A stretch of 64,000 nucleotides of DNA. It comes from Archangium minus (GTDB lineage Bacteria > Myxococcota > Myxococcia > Myxococcales > Myxococcaceae). The DNA is taken from positions 5,394,001-5,458,000 of the forward strand of contig NZ_CP043494.1 of assembly GCF_044360475.1 (NCBI RefSeq), given 5' to 3'. The position numbers and the translations under genes were made by a program. Below, one piece after another: positions 42,389 through 50,400 of the stretch (the stretch's first letter is position 1; each line of letters begins with the position of its first letter). The notes under the pieces were generated by a model. That model had not been told where the DNA came from, ran no database searches, and was given only the letters and a program-made list of their open reading frames with translations.

Positions 42389-43227
42389 GGATGCACCCCG
42401 GCGGTGTACTCCGCGATCAGCTCCGGCAGCGGGATTCGGGCGAATTCGATGCTCCGGGCGAACTCGACACAGTGGTTGACCTCGTTCACGAGGATCTCCC
42501 CCTCTCGGGTCTCGAGCAGGTCCACGGCCGCGATGTCTGCCCCGACGGCTGCTGCCGCGCGCTCCGCGAGCTTGGCGTGCGACTCCGGCACTTCGTACCG
42601 CTCGGGCACCGCGCCGCGCGCCGTGTTCGTCACCCAGTGCTCCGAACGCCTCCGGATGCCTCCCACCGCTCTGCCCATCACATAGACGCGCAGGTCATAG
42701 CCCGGCTTGTCGATGTACTGCTGCACGAGCCCGACGTGGTCCTGCGCGCCTCCTGTCTCGAAGCGCATCTGCATGAGGCCCTCGGCCGCGCTGCGTCCCT
42801 CGATGCGCGCGACCATGCGCCCCCATGAGCCCACTGCCGGCTTCGTCACCACGGGGTAGCCCCGGCGCTCGATCTCCGCGACGCAGGCCTCCTCCTCAAA
42901 GCCCGCGAACGACCACGGCATCGGAACACCGTGGGCCGCGAGCGCCAGGTTCGTGAGGATCTTGTCCCCACACGTGGTGATGGCCTGGGAGCTGTTCACC
43001 ACGCGTGCTCCCTTGACCTCGAGGATCGCCGCCAGATACCGCGAGCGGGTGAGCGACATGCTCCGCATCAGGACGACGTTGCCTCCGGACCAGCGCTCCG
43101 CGTCCAGCGAGAGCACGAGGTCGGAGTCCTGGTGGAGCTGGACCTCGCACTCCCGCTTCCGGAGCGCGTCGAGGATCATCCGCTCTTCCGTGCGCAGCCG
43201 TGTGTAGATCAGATCGATCCTCTTCAT
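42385..43227 (-). CDS. LysX-like ATP-grasp ligase (loads amino acid on AmCP)
   Basis: This 280-residue RimK/LysX-type ATP-grasp protein starts MKRIDLIYTRLRTEERMI. ATP-grasp residues are in PVVTKPAVGSWGRMV and AVDLLETREGEILVNEVNH. The signature NEVNHCVEFARS is characteristic of LysX, where the segment helps recognise the LysW C-terminus and the amino-acid substrate. It joins the alpha-amino group of glutamate (or a homologue) to the C-terminal Glu of the carrier. It starts 27 bases after the carrier gene and overlaps the reductase gene by ATGA. Confidence 0.9.
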   Translation of the reverse strand: MKRIDLIYTRLRTEERMILDALRKRECEVQLHQDSDLVLSLDAERWSGGNVVLMRSMSLTRSRYLAAILEVKGARVVNSSQAITTCGDKILTNLALAAHGVPMPWSFAGFEEEACVAEIERRGYPVVTKPAVGSWGRMVARIEGRSAAEGLMQMRFETGGAQDHVGLVQQYIDKPGYDLRVYVMGRAVGGIRRRSEHWVTNTARGAVPERYEVPESHAKLAERAAAAVGADIAAVDLLETREGEILVNEVNHCVEFARSIEFARIPLPELIAEYTAGVHP

Positions 43228-43254
43228 GGGAGTACGAGCGGCTCCGTCCAGTGG

Positions 43255-43461
43255 CTATTCGCCCCAGTCTTCCTCGACCTCGGGCGCCTCGGCGAAGCGG
43301 AGGGGCTTCAGTCCGACCACCTCAAGCTCCACGGAGCAGCCCTCGCACGTGACAACCTCGCCCTCCATGAAGCTGTCTCCGAAGATCTCGAAGGCACACG
43401 TGGGGCAACCGTTGATTCCCGCGGCATCCACCTGCTTCTCCAGCTGTTTTTGCACCTGCAT
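43255..43461 (-). CDS. LysW-type amino-group carrier protein (AmCP)
   Basis: This 68-residue acidic protein has SD GAGGAGG just upstream and a start that shares one base with the stop of the transketolase subunit gene (TGATG). Two Cys pairs bind zinc: CPTC (Cys19, Cys22) and CEGC (Cys39, Cys42). It ends exactly in EDWGE, the LysW hallmark, whose terminal Glu side chain carries the substrate amino group. Carriers of this kind protect the alpha-amine during lysine or ornithine synthesis in Thermus and archaea, and during secondary metabolism in Streptomyces. The company of transketolase, sulfotransferase and NRPS points to secondary metabolism here. Confidence 0.95.
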   Translation of the reverse strand: MQVQKQLEKQVDAAGINGCPTCAFEIFGDSFMEGEVVTCEGCSVELEVVGLKPLRFAEAPEVEEDWGE

Positions 43462-44501
43462 CAGTTCCTCCTCGCTGCGACAGGTTCCGGCGCCACCGTG
43501 TGGAGGCGCGACAAAGAGGCGAGGATGCGCTCGGCCACGCTCGCGCCGTCGAGCCCGTGCCCGAGGAGCAGCGACTCGTGGGTGCCCGCGAGCGGATCGT
43601 AGCGATCCTGAATACCCATCCGGAGCACCCGCCGGCCGAGCCCGTGCGCGCACACGGTCTCGCACACCGCGCCTCCGAGCCCGCCGAGGATGTTGTGCTC
43701 CTCCACCGTGACGAGGAGTTGCGTCCGCTCCGCCGTCTCGAGGATGGCTGCCTCGTCGAGTGGCTTGAGCGTGTGCATGTTCACCACGCGCGCGGAGACC
43801 CCCTGGGCCTCGAGCCGCGAGGCGGCCTCCAGCGCGACGGAGACCCCGATTTCGCCGTGAGCGATCAGCCCTACGTCCGAGCCCTCACGGAAGCAGTGCG
43901 CTCGGCCGAGTGTGAAGCCCTCCCGTTGCGCCTCCAGCCGGCTTACTCGGTTGCGGCCGAGCCGCATGTACACCGGGCCGTTGTGCTCGATCATCGCGCG
44001 CGTGGCGAGGATCGTCTCCAGCCCGTCCGCCGGGGAGAACACCGTCATCCCCGGCATGGCCCGGAGGATGGCGAGATCCTCGATGGCGTGATGGGTGGGC
44101 CCGAAGAAGGCACCCGAAACGCCCCCGTAGTCACAGACGAGCTTCACGTTCGCCTGGGGGTAGGCCATCCCGAGCCGCACCTGCTCGCAGGCCCGCATCG
44201 CCCCAAAGGGCGCGAAGGTGTGCGCGAAGACGACGTGCCCCACGTGCGCCATGCCGCACGCCACGTCGAGCATGGTGGCTTCGCAGATGCCCAGGTTGAA
44301 GTAGCGGCTCTTGTGGCGGGCCTCGAAGGGATCTCCCGCGCCGCCGAGGTCTGCCTCGAGCAGCACAAGGCGGGGATCCTGCTCCGCGAAGCGCGCCAGC
44401 GCATGCCGGAAGATCTGCCGGTTGGGGAGCTTGGGGTTCTCTCTCAGCCACGTCTCTGGGTCACTCGCGAGATCCGCGCCTACCGTCTGAAGCTCGCTCA
44501 T
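43461..44501 (-). CDS. Transketolase C-terminal (pyrimidine-binding) subunit
   Basis: This 346-residue split-transketolase subunit has the conserved Glu74 (NLGICEATMLDVACG) that activates the thiamine pyrimidine ring, followed by the phosphate/substrate region GGVSGAFFGPTHHAIEDLAI and a C-terminal transketolase_C domain (VTVEEHNILGGLGG). It is ATGA-coupled to the N-terminal subunit gene and to the AmCP gene. In AmCP-based pathways such two-subunit transketolases add a two-carbon ketol unit to the carrier-bound glutamate semialdehyde, which sets this route apart from lysine or arginine synthesis. Confidence 0.92.
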   Translation of the reverse strand: MSELQTVGADLASDPETWLRENPKLPNRQIFRHALARFAEQDPRLVLLEADLGGAGDPFEARHKSRYFNLGICEATMLDVACGMAHVGHVVFAHTFAPFGAMRACEQVRLGMAYPQANVKLVCDYGGVSGAFFGPTHHAIEDLAILRAMPGMTVFSPADGLETILATRAMIEHNGPVYMRLGRNRVSRLEAQREGFTLGRAHCFREGSDVGLIAHGEIGVSVALEAASRLEAQGVSARVVNMHTLKPLDEAAILETAERTQLLVTVEEHNILGGLGGAVCETVCAHGLGRRVLRMGIQDRYDPLAGTHESLLLGHGLDGASVAERILASLSRLHTVAPEPVAARRN

Positions 44502-45367
44502 GGGACCTCTCCCATGGACACGAGCGCGCGCCGGAGCTGCTCAGGGGTGAAGACCGCGTAGTGCGGGCCCTTGCCCTTGAACATGGGGACGCCTGCGCCC
44601 TTCTGCGTCTTCGCGATAATGGCGCGCGGGGCTGCTCCCTTCGCGGGGGCCTCCATCGCCTGGCAGAGCGCACGGAGATCGTGGCCGTCCACCTCGAGCG
44701 CCTCGAACCCAAACATCCTCAGTCGGTCCGTGAGTGCCGCCTGCGACAGGATGGACTCCGTCGGTCCATCGTTCTGACCACAATTACGGTCGATAATTAT
44801 TGTCAGATTGGACAAACGTTGATGTGAGGCGATCTGAATGGCTTCCCAGTTCGAGCCTTCACCCATCTCGCCATCACCACAGATGACATAGACACGGTTG
44901 CCCAAGCCCTTCAGCCGGTAGCCGAGCGCGAGTCCGGTCCCCAGGCCCAACCCGTGGCCCAGGCTCCCGGTCGAGAAGTCCACGCCGGGCACCTTTGCAT
45001 TCACATGGCCCGTGAAGATGCTTCCTTCCGCGTTGTAACGCCGGACCAGCGCCTCGGGATCGAAAAAGCCAAACTCAGACAGGGCGGCATACAGCCCTGC
45101 CGCGGCGTGTCCCTTCGAGAGGATGAGGTGATCTCGTTCTTCCCAGTGAGGGGCGTCTGGCCGGGTCTTCATGACGCGGCCGAGGAGCGCCACGAGGAGC
45201 TCGACCAGGGAGAGGGAGCCACCGAGATGACACCCCGTGGGGGTTGCAGCCAGCCGGACGATGAGCCGCCGGATTCGTTTCGCGTGATCTTCGAGCGCGC
45301 CAATCCCGTCATCGGAAGGGCTCTCGAGGCCTGCGTCTGTCGTTGCGGCAATCATCGAGCGAGTCAT
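44498..45367 (-). CDS. Transketolase N-terminal (diphosphate-binding) subunit
   Basis: This 289-residue subunit has thiamine-diphosphate and metal motifs: substrate-side HLGGSLSLVEL, LSKGHAAAGLY, STGSLGHGLGLGTGLALGYR and GDGEMGEGSNWEA. It is the first gene of the leftward operon. Start ATG 45367 is preferred (TTG 45385 is possible); neither has a good SD and the N-terminal 30 residues are an Ala/Ser/Asp-rich extension before the fold. Together with the next gene it forms one complete transketolase active site. Confidence 0.92.
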   Translation of the reverse strand: MTRSMIAATTDAGLESPSDDGIGALEDHAKRIRRLIVRLAATPTGCHLGGSLSLVELLVALLGRVMKTRPDAPHWEERDHLILSKGHAAAGLYAALSEFGFFDPEALVRRYNAEGSIFTGHVNAKVPGVDFSTGSLGHGLGLGTGLALGYRLKGLGNRVYVICGDGEMGEGSNWEAIQIASHQRLSNLTIIIDRNCGQNDGPTESILSQAALTDRLRMFGFEALEVDGHDLRALCQAMEAPAKGAAPRAIIAKTQKGAGVPMFKGKGPHYAVFTPEQLRRALVSMGEVP

Positions 45368-45402
45368 GACTTGTGGGGGAGGCAATTCGTGACTTCGATG
45401 CT

Positions 45403-45444
45403 TAGCGGGTACACGCTATAAGAAATCGGGAGATGGCTCGTCAA
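45403..45444 (-). promoter_or_regulatory. Leftward sigma-70-type promoter with operator-like dyad over the -10 box
   Basis: On the leftward strand TTGACG (45444-45439) and TATAGC (45420-45415) are separated by 18 bases (17 if read as TTATAG), close to the housekeeping consensus. A 16-base near-palindrome, TAGCGGGTACACGCTA (45403-45418, 7 of 8 pairs), overlaps the -10 box and the expected start site. A repressor bound there would block the operon. The region is also AT-rich compared with its surroundings and serves the divergent ligase/NRPS genes. No regulator gene for it is in the window. Confidence 0.6.
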
Positions 45445-45562
45445 TGTGTGAAGTTGGGTCCCGATGTAAAAAAAAATCCCTACATTGGCCAGCGATCGAG
45501 AAAGTGTTAGGGCTTGCATCTCCGAATCACATGAAAACGCCCCAACACGTGAGGTGAGCGAG

Positions 45563-47245
45563 ATGGCGGAGAAGTTCGGCAACGCTGCCGCGCGAGTGAA
45601 TGGCTCGGCCTATCGCCAGAAGGGGTGGTGGCGAGACGAGACTGTTGTCGATGACCTCTTTCGCGCGATCAAAAACCACCCGGACAAAGCGGCGATCGTC
45701 GCGGCCCGGTACTTCGCTCGCGATGTGACGCGAATCAGCTACGCGGAACTGGGGATGTACATGGACCGGTTCGCTGGGGCCCTTCGCGAGCTGGGCGTCG
45801 GGCGCGAGCAGATCGTCGCCGTGCAACTCCCCAACTGGTGGCAGTTCACTGCGATCGCCCTGGCCTGCGCGCGCATTGGCGCGGTCCTCGCGCCCATTCC
45901 TCCCGACTACCGGCGGCGCGAGGTGGAGTTCATTCTCAGCAGGACCGAGGCCCCGGTCTACATCGGCCCCGCGAGCTGGACCGGGTTCTCGCACCGCGCC
46001 ATGCTCCGGGAGATGGCTCCGGCGCTTCCCTCGCTGCGCCATCGCATCTTCCTGGGTGCAGGGGGCGGTCTGGCAGAAGGGGAGCTGGATTTTGATGCCT
46101 GGCTGGTCTCCAACCGGTGGGAGGAGCGGTATCCGGCCCATGCGCTGGACGAGCTGACGGCACGTGCGGATGACGTGTTCAATGTGCTCTACACGTCGGG
46201 CACCACCGGCGAGCCCAAGGGCGTGGTCCACTCGTACAACACGAACTACGCCATCACCCGGGCCCTCAACGAGACCATGGAGTTGGGCGCGGATGACGTC
46301 ATCTCGCTGCCGAGCCTCCTCACCGCCTCGAGCGGTTTTACCTATCTCTTCCAGATGCCCGTGCTCCTCGGGGCGACGGCTGTCTATCTGGACGTGGCGG
46401 ATCCCGAGTTCCATCTAGCGCTCATCGAGGAGCATGGAATCTCGTTCATGTATGGGATTCCCACGTACTACCTGAACATGCTCGCGGCGCAGAAGCGCCG
46501 GCCTCGGAAAATGACGACGCTGAAGTGTCTGGCCACCGGGTCTACGCCCGTGCCGCCTCATCTCATCGCCGAGGTGCGTGATGGCTTTGGCGTCCGGCTG
46601 CACACGCTCTGGGGAATGACAGAGAACGGCGCCGTCACCATCACCCGGCACGAGGATCCCCCCGACTGGCCGGCCAACAGCGACGGCGCTCCTGTGCCCT
46701 GGATGGAGGTGAAGATCGCCCCCGCCACCGCCGAGGATGGAAGTCCTTTTCCGGATGGCGCGGGACGACTCCTGGTCCGCGGCGCGAGCCAATGCCTCGG
46801 GTACTTCAAGTGCGAGGACACCTACAACGCGTGTTTGGACGCGGAAGGGTGGTTCGACACGGGTGACCTGGCTCGAGACGACGGACGCGGCGGCATCCGC
46901 ATCGCCGGCCGACTCAAGGACATCATCTTCCGGCACGGCCTGAAGATTCCCGTCGTGGAGGTCGAGTCAGCGCTGTATGCGCATCCCAAGGTGCGGGAGG
47001 TCGCCGTCGTGGCCCATGCGGATGACCGCATCGGCGGCGAGCGGGTGTGTGCTGTCGTGGTGCCTCGCGAGGAGGCTCCCTCCCTCAAGGAGTTGAGAGA
47101 GCACCTTCGCAAGGCCGGCATGTCCGTCTCCTACTGGCCGGACCGCCTGGAGATCATCTCTGAAATGCCGAAGACCCCCTCAGGGAAGATCCGCAAGTTC
47201 CTCCTGCGCGAGCGTTTGAAGGAGACGTCCGGCAGTACCCCCTGA
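45563..47245 (+). CDS. Acyl-AMP ligase (ANL superfamily), probable starter-unit activator
   Basis: This 560-residue adenylate-forming enzyme has the core motifs LYTSGTTGEPKG, WGMTENGAV, GWFDTGDLARD, RLKDIIFRHG and, with the catalytic Lys, PKTPSGKIRKF. The length and the absence of carrier or condensation domains fit a stand-alone acyl-CoA or acyl-ACP ligase. ATG 45563 follows SD GAGGTGAG. The gene is the first of the rightward unit and lies 165 bases before the NRPS, whose first domain is a condensation domain with no loading module, so this ligase may supply the acyl starter. It could instead activate an amino or aryl acid; the acyl group cannot be predicted. Confidence 0.88.
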   Translation: MAEKFGNAAARVNGSAYRQKGWWRDETVVDDLFRAIKNHPDKAAIVAARYFARDVTRISYAELGMYMDRFAGALRELGVGREQIVAVQLPNWWQFTAIALACARIGAVLAPIPPDYRRREVEFILSRTEAPVYIGPASWTGFSHRAMLREMAPALPSLRHRIFLGAGGGLAEGELDFDAWLVSNRWEERYPAHALDELTARADDVFNVLYTSGTTGEPKGVVHSYNTNYAITRALNETMELGADDVISLPSLLTASSGFTYLFQMPVLLGATAVYLDVADPEFHLALIEEHGISFMYGIPTYYLNMLAAQKRRPRKMTTLKCLATGSTPVPPHLIAEVRDGFGVRLHTLWGMTENGAVTITRHEDPPDWPANSDGAPVPWMEVKIAPATAEDGSPFPDGAGRLLVRGASQCLGYFKCEDTYNACLDAEGWFDTGDLARDDGRGGIRIAGRLKDIIFRHGLKIPVVEVESALYAHPKVREVAVVAHADDRIGGERVCAVVVPREEAPSLKELREHLRKAGMSVSYWPDRLEIISEMPKTPSGKIRKFLLRERLKETSGSTP

Positions 47246-47410
47246 GTTTGTCTTCCCCTGCTGCTTCCGTGGTCTTCCCGCTGTCTCCGGGCAGCGGGCG
47301 CAGTCTCGCCGTGCGCGCCTTTGCCCCCAGGCGCGGATTCCCCCACTCCCACACCGAGGGCTCTCCGCGCCACGGAGGGCTTTCACCCGGTTCAGGACAC
47401 GCGAGTCGAT

Positions 47411-50400
47411 ATGAACGTGCGCGACGTGCAACTTCCGTCCGAAGGCACTCCACTGCCCCCCTCCGAGACAACCGAGCCGAAGCCGGCCGGAAAGCCAGGA
47501 CGCAAGCCTCCTCCCCTGGCCTCCGTGCCTAGGAGCCAGGCCCTGCCGCTGTCCTTCGCACAGCAGCGGCTGTGGTTCATCGATCAGCTCGCACCCGGGA
47601 GCCACACGTACAACGTCCCATTCTTCGCTCGGTTGAAGGGGCCTCTCGACGTGTCCGTGCTGGAGCGGAGCCTGGCGGAGCTCGTCCGGCGGCACGAGTC
47701 GCTCAGGACGACGTTCACGTTGGTGAACGGGCAGCCAGTGCAGCGGATTGCTCCGGAACACGAGTTCGTGCTGCCCGTGGAGCGCCTGGAAGGAGTCGCG
47801 GAGGGCGAGCGTGAGGAGGTGCTCCGACGGCTCGCGGAGGAGGAGGCGCGGCGCCCGTTCGATCTGGAGAAGGGGCCGATGCTCCGCGCTCGGCTGCTGC
47901 GCGTGGCGGAGGACGATCACGTGCTCCTGCTCTCCAAGCACCACATCGTCAGCGATATGTGGTCCCTGTCGCAGCTGGAGCGGGAGCTCTCCGCGCTGTA
48001 CCAGTCGTACGTCAGGGGCGAGGAGCCCTCTCTGCCCGCGCTCTCGGTGCAGTACGCGGACTACGCGACGTGGCAACGGGAGTGGCTGAAGGGCGAGGTG
48101 CTGGAGACACAGCTGGCCTGGTGGAAGCAGCAGCTCGCCGGAGCACCTCCCGTGCTGGAGCTGCCGACGGATCGGCCCAGGCCTCTCGTGCAGTCCGCTC
48201 GCGGTGCGGCTCGGAGGGTGATGCTCTCCCCGGTGCTCTCCGGAGCCGTGAAGGAGCTGAGCCGCAAAGAGGCGGTCACGCCGTTCATGACGCTACTGGC
48301 GGGCTTTCATGCACTGCTGGCGCGCTACAGCGGGCAGACGGACATCGTGGTGGGCTCGCCCATCTCCGGGCGCAACCGACGCGAGGTGGAGGGGCTCATC
48401 GGCTTCTTTGCCAATACGCTGGCGCTGCGCGTGGATGGCTCCGGGGATGTGTGCTTCCGCGAGCTGCTGGGACGAGTGCGCAAGACCTGCCTGGGAGCCT
48501 ATGCGCACCAGGATCTGCCGTTCGAGCAGTTGGTGGATGCGCTCCAGCCCGTGCGCGACCTGAGCCGGTCTCCGCTCTTCCAGGTCTTCTTCGTTCAACA
48601 GGGCTCGGTGCCATGCGCGGCGCTGGAGTTGCCGGGGGTCTCCGCGAGCGAGCTCGTCGTCGAGTCCGGGGTGTCGAGGTTCGACCTGACGCTGTTCGTG
48701 AGAGAGACCCCAGAGGGGTGGCTGTGTATCTGGGAGTACAGCACCGACCTGTACGACGAGGCGACGGTGGAGCGGATGGCGGCGCACTATGTGCGACTGC
48801 TGGAAGGTGCCATCGCGCGGCCAGAGCAGCGTGTCTCCGCGCTGCCGCTGCTGAGCGAGGAGGAGCGGTGGCGGGTGCTGGTGGAGTGGAACCAGACGCG
48901 AACGGAGTACCCGCGTGAGGCCAGTGTCCATGAGTTGTTCGAGGAGCAGGTGGCATGCCGGCCCGGAGCGGTGGCGGTGGAGTACGAGGGGCGGAGGCTC
49001 ACGTACGCGGAGCTGAACTGGCGAGCCAACCAGGTGGCCAGACACCTGAAGAAGCTGGGTGTCACGGTGGGGACACGGGTGGGGCTGTGCGCCGGCCGCT
49101 CAGTGGAACTGGTGGTGGCGACGCTGGGCATCCTGAAAGCGGGAGGGGCATACGTGCCGCTGGACCCGACGTACCCAGCGGAGCGCCTGGCGTTCATGGT
49201 GGAGGACACGGCGGTGCCGGTGGTGCTGGTGCAGCCGGAGCTGGTGTCGAAGCTGCCGCCGGTGAGTGCGCAGGTGGTGGAGCTGACGGAGGCGTCCTTC
49301 GCGAGCGAGAGCGGCGAAAACCTCTCGCAGAGGGTTGCTCCCGAGGCGATGGCGTACGTGATGTACACGTCGGGCTCGACGGGCAAGCCCAAGGGCGTGT
49401 GCATCCCTCACCGCGGCATCGTCCGCCTGGTTCGAAACACTGAGTACATCCAGGTGACCGCGGAGGACCGCGTCGCCCAGATGTCCAACACCGCATTTGA
49501 TGCGTCGACCTTCGAGCTGTGGGGCGCGCTGCTGAACGGCGGGCGGTTGGTGGGCGTGCCGAAGGAAGTGGCGCTGTCACCAAGGGCCCTGGCCGCGTTC
49601 GTGCGCGAGCAGCAGGTGAGCGTGATGTTCGTGACGACAGCGCTCTTCAACCAGGTGGCGGCGGAGTGCCCAGACGCGTTCCGGACGGCGAAGTACGTGC
49701 TGTTCGGCGGAGAGGCAGCGGACCCGAGGTGGGTGAAGGAGGTGTTGGAGAAGGGAGCACCGGAGCACCTGGTGAATGGCTACGGGCCGACGGAGGTAAC
49801 CACCTTCACCTGCTGCTACGGGATGCAAGAGCCCGGGCAGGTGGGGCACTCGGTGCCGATTGGAAGGCCTGTGTCCAACACGGAAGTGTACGTGCTGGAC
49901 GAGCGGATGCAGCCCGTGCCCGTGGGGGTGGTGGGCGAGCTGTACGTGGGAGGAGATGGGCTGGCGCTCGGGTACCTGAACCGGCCAGAGCTCACGGCGG
50001 AGAAGTTCGTGGCGCACCCGTTCAGCACGGAGCCGGAGGCCCGGCTGTATCGGACGGGAGACCTGGTGCGGTACCGGCCGGATGGGAACCTCGAGTACAT
50101 GGGGCGGAGGGATGAGCAGGTGAAGGTGCGCGGCTTCCGCATCGAGCTGGGGGAAGTCGAGGCGGCGCTGTCGAAGCACCCCGGCGTGGGCGAGGTGGTG
50201 GTGACGGCCCGGGACGAGGGACCCGGTGGCAAGAGGCTGGTGGCCTACGTGGTGCCGCGCGAAGGCCAGGAGGTGGACGCGGGAGCACTGAGAGCCCTGC
50301 TCAAGCAGACACTGCCCGAGCACATGGTGCCCTCGGCCTTCGTGTGGCTGGAGGCCCTGCCGCTCACGCCCAACGGGAAGGTGGACCGCAAGGCCCTACC

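Noticed and set aside
36774..45367. Primary lysine or arginine biosynthesis operon
   Set aside because: LysW/X/Y/Z/K-like genes alone could suggest this, but transketolase subunits, a sulfotransferase, an SDR, a shell protein and the divergent NRPS/PKS argue for secondary metabolism.
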